A DNA stretch of 64,000 bases from Hyphomicrobium sp. (GCA_030148725.1 JASBSU010000050.1:1-64000); one strand, 5' to 3'. Positions 27,537 to 36,066 are shown, counted from the stretch's first letter. Notes: generated by a model not told the origin, from the sequence alone. Translations and numbers: made by a program.

Positions 27537-28016
27537 ATGCGTTGGCTAGCAGCAGCAATGCTATGTGGGTTCGGTGTGCCGGCGGTTGCGCAAATGCAAA
27601 CCGATGTCGGCACGTTGACCTGCACCCTCGCGGAGCATGGCGAGAAGGATACCAATCCAGCCAGCCAGACGAAGCTGATGCATTGCTCCTTCAAGCCTAG
27701 CGGGACGGGCCCGGAAGAGATCTACGTCGGTGAGATCAAGAAGGTTGGGACGCAGGGCGAACTCACCGGAAAGCGGGTGCTGATCTGGGCCGTCATGGGG
27801 CCGGCGGATCACAAGCTCAAGCCAGCCATCCTCGCGCAGACCTACGTCGGCGAAGTGGCGTCCGATGCGACGGCCAAGTCCCAGCCGCCGAAGCTTCTGG
27901 TTGGCGAGCGCAACAAGCTCTACGGGCTGCAGCCCATTATGGATGAAGCGCACCAGGACAACTCGAGCGGCAGCGTGACGGTGGTAGAGTTGCGGATCAA
28001 GTCGACGCCAACGTGA
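27537..28016 (+). CDS. DUF992-type exported protein
   Basis: A 159-aa protein with a signal peptide ending at VAQ. The mature domain opens with VGTLTCTLAEHGE, continues with KLMHCSFKPSGTGPEEIYVG and ends in VTVVELRIK. This matches the DUF992 family, common and often multi-copy in Hyphomicrobiales. Two cysteines probably form a disulfide. An AGGAGGAG ribosome binding site precedes ATG 27537. It is likely the last gene of the ruvC-ruvA run before the convergent peptidase. The role of DUF992 proteins is unknown. Confidence 0.85.
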   Translation: MRWLAAAMLCGFGVPAVAQMQTDVGTLTCTLAEHGEKDTNPASQTKLMHCSFKPSGTGPEEIYVGEIKKVGTQGELTGKRVLIWAVMGPADHKLKPAILAQTYVGEVASDATAKSQPPKLLVGERNKLYGLQPIMDEAHQDNSSGSVTVVELRIKSTPT

Positions 28017-28026
28017 GCCTCGCTCG

Positions 28027-29283
28027 TCAGGCGCCGTCCGCAAGAACCGCGACGGCGCGGTCCAGCTGTGGGTCCTTGCCGGCTGCGTAGCGCACGTCGA
28101 ACGGCACCTCGATCGTTGGTGCCACGCCGACACCCTCGAGGCGTTCGCCATCGACGGCCGCATCCTCTACTGCGAGGATCAGCAGGCTGCCGTCCGACAG
28201 AAGGAACGCGGTGCCGGCCAAAAGGGCACCAGCCGTGCGTTCGCCGACGACTTGCCCGAAGCCGTTCTTCTTGAAGCCGTAGGCGAGGACTTCCTTGCCG
28301 GAGCGTGTCCCGCCGTTGACGAGCATCGCAACGGGCTTGCCCCATCGATAGCCGACGAGGTTCGTGGTGCCGTTGCGGCCGGTGAGGGCGAGGGTTGGGC
28401 CGTAAGTGTTGAACATGCTGAGATAGCGCGGATGCGCGCCGCCCCAGCCATCGCGCAGATCCCAGACGAGCGCGTCCGCATCCTTGAGCTTGCCTTCGCT
28501 CAGGACGGCCTCGAGCTGCTGCTGATATTCGCTGCCGGCATAGGAATAGACGCGCACGTAGCCGATGCGCTTGCCGTTCACCTCGATGATGCGTGCGCTG
28601 TCGCGCAGCGCGCCTTCGAACGTCTCGCCGGGATCGATCCACTGCGGTTCGACGACGATGTCCTGCGTCTCGGCGCTCTGCGCGCGGCGCACTTTCAGCG
28701 TCACCTTCTTGCCGATCTTGTCGCGGAAGGAAGCGATCTGATGGAACGGTTTGCCGTCGGCGGAGACGATCTCGTCGCCCGATAGTATTCCCGAGCGCTC
28801 GGCTGGTAGCCCGGGGAAGGTGGCGGTGACGAACGGCTTGCCCCCGATGTCGCGCGTGAACATGCCGATGCCGGCATAGCGGACCTTGCCGCCGGAAAAG
28901 TGCTTTGGGATGTCGCGGCGAAGAGGGTACGCGAAGATGTCGGCCAGCTCGTAGTAAGCGGTTTCGTCCTTCGTGTAGTGGTGTGTGTGCGAGACGCCGA
29001 GCTCGCCGAGGAGGTCGTTGATGGCGGCCGAACGCTGCGCGTCGGTTTTCGCTTCCTGATAGGTGGCGCGGTGCTTGTCGCCCAATGCCTGCCAGTCGAG
29101 ACCTTTGAGCTTGGGGTCGTAAAACTTGTCACGCACGATGCGCCAGACTTCTTCGTAGACGGCGGTGTTCTCTTCGCGCTTGGGTTCAAAGGCGCGTGCT
29201 TCGGATACGAGTGACGGCATTGCCTGGGCGCCCGCAACGGCGACGGCCAAAGCTCCAGAACGGACGAAAGCGGGTGCGCGCAT
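28027..29283 (-). CDS. S41-family (C-terminal processing) peptidase, exported
   Basis: A 418-aa periplasmic peptidase. A signal peptide is followed by an N-terminal helical region and a PDZ-type segment (GILSGDEIVSADGKPF). The S41 catalytic domain then has VWDLRDGWGGAHPRYL and VNGGTRSGKEVLAYGFKK, supplying the Ser-Lys dyad (Ser about residue 325). GERTAGAL is the classic oxyanion region. Such enzymes degrade or trim envelope proteins. Convergent with the DUF992 gene, ten bases apart. It is the divergent-side occupant of the gap that separates ruvA from ruvB. Confidence 0.88.
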   Translation of the reverse strand: MRAPAFVRSGALAVAVAGAQAMPSLVSEARAFEPKREENTAVYEEVWRIVRDKFYDPKLKGLDWQALGDKHRATYQEAKTDAQRSAAINDLLGELGVSHTHHYTKDETAYYELADIFAYPLRRDIPKHFSGGKVRYAGIGMFTRDIGGKPFVTATFPGLPAERSGILSGDEIVSADGKPFHQIASFRDKIGKKVTLKVRRAQSAETQDIVVEPQWIDPGETFEGALRDSARIIEVNGKRIGYVRVYSYAGSEYQQQLEAVLSEGKLKDADALVWDLRDGWGGAHPRYLSMFNTYGPTLALTGRNGTTNLVGYRWGKPVAMLVNGGTRSGKEVLAYGFKKNGFGQVVGERTAGALLAGTAFLLSDGSLLILAVEDAAVDGERLEGVGVAPTIEVPFDVRYAAGKDPQLDRAVAVLADGA

Positions 29284-29397
29284 GTCTACCTCACGCTGGC
29301 AGTGGATGCCCTGCTATGTAGGTCATGAATTCGACGATGCGAGGAGCATAGCGCGTGTGCGGCGCGTACAGCGCCTTAACAATCGGCAATCTTCCGA

Positions 29398-29796
29398 TCA
29401 GCAGTCCTTGAACATCGACGTCACGCAAAGCCACGTATCGTGGACGTTGCGACGGGCGACCTCGAAGGCGCCTTCCTCGTACGTCGACTCGCCGTTGGCG
29501 CTGATGGCGCGTTGATAGTCGGTGACCGTGACGACGCGCTCAGCACCCTCGCACTTGCCATCATCGGTTGTCGGTACGGCCTGGCATTTCTGATGAGCGC
29601 CTTTCTTGGCGAGGACCTTGGCGCACATCTCCTGCTCGATCGAACCGCCAAGCTTAAGCTTTTCGGAGGGCTGCTCGACGGCGCAACGATACGTTGCGGC
29701 GGGGTCGGCGCAGGATATGCATTGCTCGCCAGCGATCGCTGACGCAGCGAACGCGGCCAGAGCACCTACCGACGCTAGAACAAGAACGCGCTTCAT
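29398..29796 (-). CDS. Exported eight-cysteine hypothetical protein
   Basis: A 132-aa precursor with a signal peptide (cleavage after AIAG). The mature chain has eight Cys spread evenly along it (starting EQCISCADP, ending in a C-terminal Cys), an even number that suggests four disulfides and an oxidised periplasmic domain. A central motif CQAVPTTDDGKCEGAERVV is flanked by basic and acidic stretches. I do not recognise the family. It is encoded upstream of the S41 peptidase on the same strand, about 110 bases away, so co-expression is possible. Confidence 0.72.
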   Translation of the reverse strand: MKRVLVLASVGALAAFAASAIAGEQCISCADPAATYRCAVEQPSEKLKLGGSIEQEMCAKVLAKKGAHQKCQAVPTTDDGKCEGAERVVTVTDYQRAISANGESTYEEGAFEVARRNVHDTWLCVTSMFKDC

Positions 29797-29964
29797 CCTG
29801 TCACTCTCGAAACGGCTGAACCTACCGATCCAAGGCCCTAACGGTTAGGCTAGACCCATCGCGTAACCCTGTGAAGCGCAAAGCGCATCACGGCTTGCTT
29901 TGCGGTGTTGCAGCAATGCCGATCCTGTCTTGACGCAACTGGCGAAGCAGCCCAACCACGCTTT

Positions 29965-30579
29965 ATGAGCACCGAGAGCCTCGCGGATCGCAGCTTCGAG
30001 TCAGATCGGCTGGTCTTCTTCACCGATGGCGTCATGGCCGTCGCGATCACGATCCTGGTGCTCGATCTCAAGATACCGGAAGGGTTGGACCCAACGGCGC
30101 TGCGCGCGGCGTTCAGCGGTCTTTGGCATAGCTTCCTGTGCTACGCGCTGAGTTTCGTCGTGATCGGTGCGCTCTGGGTCGCCCATCACACGCAGTTCGC
30201 GCATATCCGCCGCGCCAATCCGCTGCTGCTGTGGCTCAACCTTCTGTTCCTCATGACGGTGGCGCTGATCCCGTTCGTGACGAGCCTGATGAGCGATTAT
30301 GACGGGCCGCTCCCCACGGTGCTCTATGCCGTCGTGCTGACCATGAGTTGCCTCTCGCTGGCGGCTACGTGGTGGTATGCCGGCTGGAAGCGCGGGTTGA
30401 TGGCTGAAGGTGTGTCGCAGCAGATGCGCCGCGCCGGCGTACTGACGCCGTTGCTGGTGGCGACTGTCTTCTCCGCCTCAATCGCGGTTGCCTACCTCGT
30501 CAGCGCATCGGCGGCGCAGTGGAGCTGGCTGCTCGCTGCGGCCTCGGGGCCATTGGCCGACCGCATATCGCGTCGATGA
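29965..30579 (+). CDS. TMEM175-family (DUF1211) membrane protein
   Basis: A 204-aa membrane protein with the TMEM175/DUF1211 signature near the N-terminus: FFTDGVMAVAITILVLDLKIP, in which the usual F-S-D triad is F-T-D. About six helices follow, and ALWVAHHTQFAHIRRANPLL is typical. Bacterial TMEM175 homologues form potassium-permeable tetrameric channels (known for the family). The Ser-to-Thr change in the signature is mild. ATG 29965 was chosen from family length; upstream open sequence lacks homology. It lies 48 bases ahead of ruvB. Confidence 0.85.
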   Translation: MSTESLADRSFESDRLVFFTDGVMAVAITILVLDLKIPEGLDPTALRAAFSGLWHSFLCYALSFVVIGALWVAHHTQFAHIRRANPLLLWLNLLFLMTVALIPFVTSLMSDYDGPLPTVLYAVVLTMSCLSLAATWWYAGWKRGLMAEGVSQQMRRAGVLTPLLVATVFSASIAVAYLVSASAAQWSWLLAAASGPLADRISRR

Positions 30580-30627
30580 GGGACGTCCCGCCTTGACGCG
30601 CGTTGCAAAGCAAGTCAGGAACAAACC

Positions 30628-31701
30628 ATGACCGATCGGCTCGTCACCGGCTCAAAGCGGGACAGCGACGCCACAGAGGCTTCGCTGCGGCCGCAATCGC
30701 TCGCCGAGTTCATCGGCCAGGAGCAGGCGCGCGCCAACCTCAGCGTGTTCATTCAGGCGGCGCGGGAGCGTGGCGAGGCACTGGATCACGTCCTGTTCGC
30801 GGGGCCGCCGGGCCTCGGCAAGACGACGCTGGCGCAGATCATGGCCAAGGAGCTCGGCGTCGGGTTTCGGGCCACCTCGGGGCCCGTGATCGCCAAGGCC
30901 GGAGATCTCGCGGCGCTGCTGACCAACCTCGAAGATCGCGACGTGCTGTTCATCGACGAGATTCATCGGCTCAGCCCGGCGGTCGAGGAGATTCTCTATC
31001 CGGCGCTCGAGGATTTTCAGCTGGACCTCATCATCGGCGAGGGGCCGGCGGCGCGGTCGGTGCGCATCGATCTTGCGAAGTTCACGCTGGTCGGCGCCAC
31101 AACTCGGTTGGGCCTTCTGACGACGCCGCTGCGCGATCGCTTCGGCATTCCGGTGCGGTTGAACTTCTACACCGTCGAAGAGCTGGAGCGCGTCGTCACG
31201 CGCGGCGCGCGCGTCATCGGCGCGGCTATCGGTTCCGATGGGGCGCGTGAGATCGCGCGCCGGGCCCGCGGGACGCCGCGTATCGCGGGGCGGCTGTTGC
31301 GCCGAGTTCGCGACTTTGCGTCCGTCGCCAATGCCGCCATCATCGATGCGACGCTCGCCGACAAGGCGCTCAATGCCCTGGAGGTCGATGCCGAGGGCCT
31401 GGACGCGCTCGACCGGCGATACCTGGTGTGCATCGCCAAGACGCATGACGGTGGCCCAGTCGGGATCGAGACGATTGCGGCAGCGCTTTCCGAGCCGCGA
31501 GACGCCCTCGAGGAGATCGTCGAGCCGTACCTTTTGCAGCAAGGTTTCATCAGCCGGACCCCCCGCGGGCGGGTAACAACGCTCAAAGCCTATAAGCACC
31601 TTGGAATGTCAGGGCCGCAGAGATCGTCGGTCCCGCAGGGCGTCCTTTTCGAAGTGCTGGACGACGATGGGGGCGAGGAGCCTGGGGCTGGCGCCCGGTA
31701 G
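30628..31701 (+). CDS. ruvB: Holliday junction branch migration helicase RuvB
   Basis: A 357-aa AAA+ motor that drives branch migration with RuvA. Walker A is [13 protein letters not shown] (residues 58-70) and Walker B is [10 protein letters not shown] (Asp110-Glu111). Sensor [18 protein letters not shown] contains the arginine finger region. The C-terminal winged helix ends in [19 protein letters not shown]. An acidic tail extends past the usual end. It stands apart from ruvC/ruvA, after the TMEM175-type gene. ATG 30628 follows a weak GGAACAAACC. Confidence 0.97.
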   Translation: MTDRLVTGSKRDSDATEASLRPQSLAEFIGQEQARANLSVFIQAARERGEALDHVLFAGPPGLGKTTLAQIMAKELGVGFRATSGPVIAKAGDLAALLTNLEDRDVLFIDEIHRLSPAVEEILYPALEDFQLDLIIGEGPAARSVRIDLAKFTLVGATTRLGLLTTPLRDRFGIPVRLNFYTVEELERVVTRGARVIGAAIGSDGAREIARRARGTPRIAGRLLRRVRDFASVANAAIIDATLADKALNALEVDAEGLDALDRRYLVCIAKTHDGGPVGIETIAAALSEPRDALEEIVEPYLLQQGFISRTPRGRVTTLKAYKHLGMSGPQRSSVPQGVLFEVLDDDGGEEPGAGAR

Positions 31702-31809
31702 GCCGGTGATTTTCCTGCTGATTTGCCGCAGTGCATTATCAACATTTGGCACAGCTTTTGCGGGAAACTGTCGGTTCCAGTTTCGCTCAGGGGGCCTTCG
31801 GCAAACTTC

Positions 31810-32715
31810 GTGATCACGCGTAGACAGCTCTTCCAAGGTGTCGGCACAGCGGCCATCGGCAGCGTGGCCCTGGGAGGCTATGCGCTGGCGGAGCCGTTCG
31901 GAACCTCGGTGACGACCTACAAGCTGACGCCGCCAGGCTGGCCGCCGGGGCTGTCGCTGCGCCTGGTCGCGCTCGCTGACCTGCATGCCTGCAGTCCGTG
32001 GATGGACCTGGAACGCATCGAAGGCATCGTGGCGCAGGTCAATGCGCTGAAGCCGGACTGCGCGATGCTGCTCGGCGACTACGTCGTCGGCGCGCGGTTA
32101 TCCAAATATTCCAATCCCGTCGCGCATCGCGATTGGGCGCGGGCGCTGGCGCAGCTCAAGGCGCCGCTCGGTGTGCATGCGGTGCTCGGCAATCACGACT
32201 GGTGGGAGGACCCGCAGGTCCAGAAGAATCGCTGCGGTCCGACGCCGGCCGGCATCGCGATCCAAGAAGCTGGAATCACCCTGCACGAGAACACGTGCGT
32301 GCGCCTGTCGAAAGACGGCAAGCCGTTCTGGCTGGCAGGGCTTGGCGATCAATGGGCGTTCTGGCCGAGCAAGAAGCGCGGCGAGAGGGTGTATCTCGGC
32401 GTCGACGACCTTCCGGGCACGCTGTCGCTGGTCACGGACGATGCGCCGGTCGTGCTGATGGTGCACGAGCCGGACGTGTTTCCCCGCGTGCCGGAGCGCG
32501 TGTCGCTGACTGTTGCGGGCCACACCCACGGTGGACAGGTTCGCATCCTCGGATATGCGCCGGTCGTGCCGTCGCGATTCGGTTCGCGTTATGCCTATGG
32601 CCACGTCGTCGAGGACAATCGCAACCTGATCGTCTCGGGTGGCCTTGGGTGCAGCGGCCTGCCGGTGCGCTTCGGGTCGCCGCCCGAGATCGTGATGATC
32701 GAACTGGGTGCGTGA
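31810..32715 (+). CDS. Tat-exported metallophosphoesterase
   Basis: A 301-aa YaeI/YkuE-like calcineurin phosphoesterase. GTG at 31810 gives an N-terminal twin-arginine signal (TRRQLFQGVGTAAIGSVALG), so it is probably exported folded. An in-frame TTG start at 31723 would lengthen the n-region. Metal-binding blocks: LVALADLHACSPW, MLLGDYVVG, VLGNHDWWEDP and VAGHTHGGQVR. Members of this group dephosphorylate lipid-linked or membrane substrates such as UDP-diacylglucosamine in the cytosolic LpxH/LpxI sense, but the target here is unknown. It precedes ybgC. Confidence 0.87.
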   Translation: MITRRQLFQGVGTAAIGSVALGGYALAEPFGTSVTTYKLTPPGWPPGLSLRLVALADLHACSPWMDLERIEGIVAQVNALKPDCAMLLGDYVVGARLSKYSNPVAHRDWARALAQLKAPLGVHAVLGNHDWWEDPQVQKNRCGPTPAGIAIQEAGITLHENTCVRLSKDGKPFWLAGLGDQWAFWPSKKRGERVYLGVDDLPGTLSLVTDDAPVVLMVHEPDVFPRVPERVSLTVAGHTHGGQVRILGYAPVVPSRFGSRYAYGHVVEDNRNLIVSGGLGCSGLPVRFGSPPEIVMIELGA

Positions 32716-32791
32716 CGGCCTTGCAAGTGACGACTTGGAACGTGACGACTGGCCGCGTGACAAGGCGGGGCAGATCGGTTTTCTTCCCGGC

Positions 32792-33274
32792 ATGACGATG
32801 ACACCTGACAATAAAGCGCGCGATTGGCCCGATCTTGCCGGCCGCCTGATCGATCTCGATGGCGAGCGGGCACACGCCTTGCCGATCCGCGTTTATTTCG
32901 AGGACACCGATTTCTCGGGCCTTGTCTACCACGCGAGCTATGTGCGCTGGTGCGAGCGCGGTCGGTCGGATTTCCTTCGCCTGCTCGGCGGAGACCATCG
33001 CCAACTGATCGACGGTACGGGCGGCAGCGAGCCTGCGGCGTTCGTGGTGCGGCGTATGAACTTCGACTTCCTGAAGCCGGCGCGCATCGACGAACTGCTC
33101 GAGGTTGTGACGCGCGTCAAAGCGATCGGCGCAGCCAGCCTGACGCTCGCACAGAGTGTTGAGCGCGCAGGCGTCACGCTCGTCGAAGCCGAGGTGACGG
33201 TGGTGCTGATCTCGGTGTCGGGCAAGCCACTGCGGATTTCCGGAGTGCTGCGCGAAGCCTTCGGCGGCGCTTGA
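32792..33274 (+). CDS. ybgC: Tol-Pal-associated acyl-CoA thioesterase YbgC
   Basis: A 160-aa hot-dog-fold thioesterase that is usually the first gene of the tol-pal operon. The motif PIRVYFEDTDFSGLVYHASY contains the catalytic Asp; WCERGRSDFLRLLG follows. In other bacteria YbgC cleaves acyl-CoA or acyl-ACP and contacts phospholipid synthesis. ATG 32792 (MTMTPDNK) was chosen; an ATG two codons later is equally possible. Here it is separated from tolQ by about 3.9 kb of other genes, which is unusual. No terminator is visible directly after it. Confidence 0.94.
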   Translation: MTMTPDNKARDWPDLAGRLIDLDGERAHALPIRVYFEDTDFSGLVYHASYVRWCERGRSDFLRLLGGDHRQLIDGTGGSEPAAFVVRRMNFDFLKPARIDELLEVVTRVKAIGAASLTLAQSVERAGVTLVEAEVTVVLISVSGKPLRISGVLREAFGGA

Positions 33275-33332
33275 GACGGCGCAAAAAAGGCTGGAATACT
33301 GGGTCTAACTTGCGCTGAAGTGCAAAAAACGC

Positions 33333-33361
33333 TTGATTTCAGCTGTTATCCCGCATATTCG
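33333..33361 (+). promoter_or_regulatory. Possible sigma-70 promoter of the HU-like gene
   Basis: TTGATT (33333-33338) and TATTCG (33356-33361) are separated by 17 bases, 78 bases ahead of the HU-type start. The -10 match is only partial, so this is tentative. Confidence 0.3.
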
Positions 33362-33438
33362 CCCTCGGCCGACCGCACATTGTGCGTGCAATCTGCGTAG
33401 TATCCTCCGGCTGAATGATTCTCTCAAGGAACCAACCG

Positions 33439-33741
33439 ATGGCTGAAAAACCCGCTCCGAAGCAAAACACGATCACGCTCCGTCAGATCGGTGCGTCACT
33501 CTCGGAAGCGCATGATCTCCCCAAGAAGACGACGGCCGCCATGCTCGAGGATCTCGTGACGCTGGTCACGAAGCACCTGAAGAAGGGCGACAAGATCCGC
33601 ATCAACGGCATCGGCGTGCTGCAGGTTCGCAAGCGCCCGGCGCGTATGGGCCGCAACCCGGCAACGGGCGAGACCATCAAGATCAAGGCTTCCAAGAAGG
33701 TCGCATTCCGCGCCGCCAAGGAGCTGAAGGAGTCCATCTGA
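33439..33741 (+). CDS. HU/IHF-family DNA-binding protein
   Basis: A 100-aa nucleoid protein. ITLRQIGASLSEAHDLPKKT and the beta-arm segment IRINGIGVLQVRKRPARMGRNP (with RNPATGETIKI) are family hallmarks. It has an N-terminal extension of about 13 residues relative to HU (AEKPAPKQNT). It bends and compacts DNA. ATG 33439 follows CTCTCAAGGAACC. It lies between ybgC and tolQ, an unusual place, and has its own terminator at 33776, so it is probably monocistronic. Confidence 0.95.
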   Translation: MAEKPAPKQNTITLRQIGASLSEAHDLPKKTTAAMLEDLVTLVTKHLKKGDKIRINGIGVLQVRKRPARMGRNPATGETIKIKASKKVAFRAAKELKESI

Positions 33742-33775
33742 GCTTTCGCTCAAGACCGGACTTTGCACGCATCAG

Positions 33776-33812
33776 ACGCGCCGGCACCATCGTGCTGGCG
33801 CGTTTTTCTTTG
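33776..33812 (+). terminator. Intrinsic terminator of the HU-like gene
   Basis: A 12-bp stem (33776-33787 with 33792-33803, one G-U) with a CATC loop is followed by TTTTTCTTT, 35 bases after the HU-type stop codon. Confidence 0.9.
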
Positions 33813-33916
33813 CTCGCTCGATAGAGGGCCGCACGGTCGGACCAAACTGTTGCCATCTGACGGCCATAAGCTGCGAATCGGCTAGCTTGAAAATTCGAGC
33901 ATTCGAGGGAGGTGAC

Positions 33917-34201
33917 ATGTCCGAGAAGACGATCCTTGTCGTGCCCGGCAAGAAGCTCACCGTGCCGCGCGTTCTGAAGCGCACATTGCAGATCGCATCT
34001 GCGGTCGGTCTCACTGCGGGCGTTGCTCTCGCCATCCTGATCGGCAACGGGCTTCTGGTGCCGCGCGGACATCTGCTTCAGGGTTGGGATGTGTGGGTGA
34101 CGTTCATCAACCGCACCGACATTCTCGCGACCATGGTGCTCACGGCGCTGGTTACGGTGCTGTTCGTTTATTGGCAGCGCGACCACGAACGCGGGAAATA
34201 G
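33917..34201 (+). CDS. Small two-helix membrane protein
   Basis: A 94-aa protein: a basic N-terminus of about 30 residues, two hydrophobic helices (about residues 32-52 and 70-87) and a charged C-terminal YWQRDHERGK. A GAGGTGAC ribosome binding site precedes ATG 33917. An in-frame ATG at 33887 exists but has no ribosome binding site. No family is recognised. It is flanked by terminators on both sides, suggesting a single-gene transcript. Confidence 0.65.
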   Translation: MSEKTILVVPGKKLTVPRVLKRTLQIASAVGLTAGVALAILIGNGLLVPRGHLLQGWDVWVTFINRTDILATMVLTALVTVLFVYWQRDHERGK

Positions 34202-34286
34202 CTTCGCGGCGGAAATCTATCCGGCGCGTTGGCGTTCGGAAGAATCAGCGATGGCTTTAGGCGGCGAACGCGCATTGCCGCTGAAA

Positions 34287-34312
34287 ACAAAAAAGCCCGC
34301 AATGGAGCGGGC
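34287..34312 (-). terminator. Intrinsic terminator of the Cys/Tyr/Arg-rich exported protein gene
   Basis: Read on the minus strand, GCCCGC and GCGGGC (34307-34312 and 34295-34300) form a stem followed by TTTTTTGTTTTC. It lies about 80 bases beyond the stop of the 122-aa exported protein. Confidence 0.82.
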
Positions 34313-34392
34313 GGGCGAATGCCTCATTGAAACTGCAAGGGAGGACGCGGCCTGGCCGCATCCTCCACTTGACAGCAGAGTTTGCGAACCGC

Positions 34393-34761
34393 TTAGCGGC
34401 AGCAGCAGCTCTTGCGATAGTACTTCGTGGCGGCGACGGTGCGATATGCACGCACGCGCTCGTACGAAACCTTCTTCACAACCGACACGGTCGGCTGCTG
34501 GACGGCGACGCGGCGATAGAACTTACGGCAACCGCAACGGTCCTGATACAGCTTCTTCACCCAGACGGTGCGGTAGCTGCGCACGCGCTCGTAGGTCACG
34601 CGCGGAACCAGCTTCGTCGTCGGTTCGCGATAGTAGACCTTCTTCGCAACGGTGCAGCAGCCGCCGCGATCAAACCAATGTGCTTCCGCAGAGGTCGTCA
34701 TAGCCATGCTCGTACCGGCCATCACACCCGCGGCAACAAGAACTCCAAGAAGCCCACGCAT
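34393..34761 (-). CDS. Exported Cys/Tyr/Arg-rich protein with internal repeat
   Basis: A 122-aa precursor; ATG 34761 follows GGGAG. A signal peptide ends near SAEA-H. The mature chain (about 95 residues) is very basic and contains two imperfect copies of a 35-residue unit. The copies are centred on VTYERVRSYRTVWVKK and VSYERVRAYRTVAATK, each followed by a Cys cluster (RCGC, SCCC). A third cluster (GGCC) opens the mature part, seven Cys in all. No known family is recognised. The charge and Cys suggest an envelope or surface protein, possibly cross-linked. It has its own terminator. Confidence 0.75.
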   Translation of the reverse strand: MRGLLGVLVAAGVMAGTSMAMTTSAEAHWFDRGGCCTVAKKVYYREPTTKLVPRVTYERVRSYRTVWVKKLYQDRCGCRKFYRRVAVQQPTVSVVKKVSYERVRAYRTVAATKYYRKSCCCR

Positions 34762-35358
34762 TCGAAACTCCCAATTCACCCACGCATATTTTCAATGTTT
34801 GGCGTTTTGGTATTTGACCTAATTCGCCAAACGGCACGCGAATTGGATAACAGCCCTCTCCGTAAAAATTGGTTAGCCCGAAAAACAAAACGAATGGCCC
34901 TCCAGTTATGGTTAATGGACTGATTCAGAGAGGGCGGCCGGTGCTTCAAAACGACCGGAAAATGTGAGTTATTGCGCGATATTAGCTGGTTGCATGGCGC
35001 AGTGGCGGTGCAACTGTCAATTTGTTTTAAAAGCGCAATCACGCGCTCCGGCACAACAATGACGATTAGAAATTCAATGCGCCTCTTGTCGTAAATTCCC
35101 GGCAATAAATGGCTGCGCCAATTTCTGGCGATCGGAAGCATTGGATTAGGAATTGCGCTTGTCGACGACCGTACGACCGGCAGTGGCGCGCTCGGTCGTC
35201 GGCGGACCGCGGTGTTAGAGGTCGACAGCCGACATCTTGAGCAACGGTGCGCTTCGCGCTGAGCAACGGTAGGCTTCGCGCGGGCATGGGGCTGTTGGAG
35301 CTGCAACCGCTCAGGCAGCCGGAACCTGCAGCTGCTGATGCCGTTGCGCGCCGATACA
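34762..35358. other. 597-base stretch without a convincing gene; AT-richer than its surroundings
   Basis: No frame here shows coding character. The left part (about 34780-35060) is visibly AT-richer than the neighbouring genes and must contain the promoter of the minus-strand Cys-rich gene. The right part carries a 22-bp tandem duplication at 35238-35281. A minus-strand open frame of 176 codons (34776-35306) exists but has no signal, ribosome binding site or recognisable domain, so it was not called. Confidence 0.5.
35238..35281. repeat. 22-bp tandem direct repeat, two copies
   Basis: Two head-to-tail 22-bp units (35238-35259 and 35260-35281) begin TGAGCAACGGT and end GCTTCGCGC, differing at only two central positions. 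They lie in the non-coding stretch 3' of the exported metalloprotease-like gene. Confidence 0.85.
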
Positions 35359-36066
35359 TCAGCGGCAGTGCTCGGCGCGCTCTGCGTCTTTCTTTATGGC
35401 GTGCCCAATGGGGTCGGAGGCGCTGGCGGCTACGTCCAGCGGATCGGTGCAGCGCCAGGCGGACAGAACCTTCGGCTGGCCGGTGGCTGCGCTCTTCGAC
35501 ACGGGCAGAGCCGGGATCGCACGTGCGATGGAAGCGGTCTCGCGCGGCGGAGCGACGGCGGGTACGGGTGCCGGTGCCTTGACGATCTGGTCGGCGGACG
35601 CCTTGGCAAAGCAACGATCGAGGTTGACGCAGCGGCGTTTGGCGGAAGGGTGAGAGTCTGTTTCGGGGGCGCCTTCGAAGCTGTCACAGACCTGCTGCAA
35701 GCCTTTGCGGTCGAGCCAGCCTTCGCGCACGCCGTTCTTGACGGCAAAGCAGTCAGCGTCGAGCTCGCTGTCGCCGACCGTGAGGTGCCCGCATTCGTGC
35801 TTGAACACGAACAGACGCACGGTGGGCGGCTGCTTGTTCAGCATGTTGGGGTTGAGAATGAGGATTGTGTCGCCGGCTCCGCCTTCACTCGGCAGATCGC
35901 GGTCGATCATGATGTCGGCCTTGCCGCAGGACATCTTGCGCCCGGCGAGCGTGACGCTGCGACCGACCAATTCCTCGCCGGCGTGCGCAGGGACAATCGC
36001 CCCGAACGATGCGGTGAGGCTGGCGAGTGCGGCTCCCAGCAGAATGTGACTACGCAACTTGACCAT
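35359..36066 (-). CDS. Exported zincin-like protein with HECGH motif
   Basis: A 235-aa precursor with a signal peptide (cleavage near AHA). The mature part contains an HExxH-type zinc motif, His90-Glu91-Cys-Gly-His94 (FKHECGHL). It is followed after a short gap by ELDADCFAV, whose acidic residues could be the third ligand as in M48-like peptidases. Eight or more Cys suggest disulfides, and the C-terminal half is Pro/Ala-rich and probably unstructured. It is a putative secreted metalloprotease; the activity is inferred from the motif only. It stands alone on the minus strand between the Cys-rich protein and the carbonic anhydrase. Confidence 0.7.
   Translation of the reverse strand: MVKLRSHILLGAALASLTASFGAIVPAHAGEELVGRSVTLAGRKMSCGKADIMIDRDLPSEGGAGDTILILNPNMLNKQPPTVRLFVFKHECGHLTVGDSELDADCFAVKNGVREGWLDRKGLQQVCDSFEGAPETDSHPSAKRRCVNLDRCFAKASADQIVKAPAPVPAVAPPRETASIARAIPALPVSKSAATGQPKVLSAWRCTDPLDVAASASDPIGHAIKKDAERAEHCR

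Noticed and set aside
33917-34201. Possibility that the two-helix membrane protein is an accessory TolQ-like protein
   Set aside because: It has only two short helices and lacks the conserved TolQ/ExbB polar residues.
34776-35306. Minus-strand frame of 176 codons in the AT-richer stretch
   Set aside because: No ribosome binding site, no known domain, and it would run over the 5' end of the exported Cys-rich gene.
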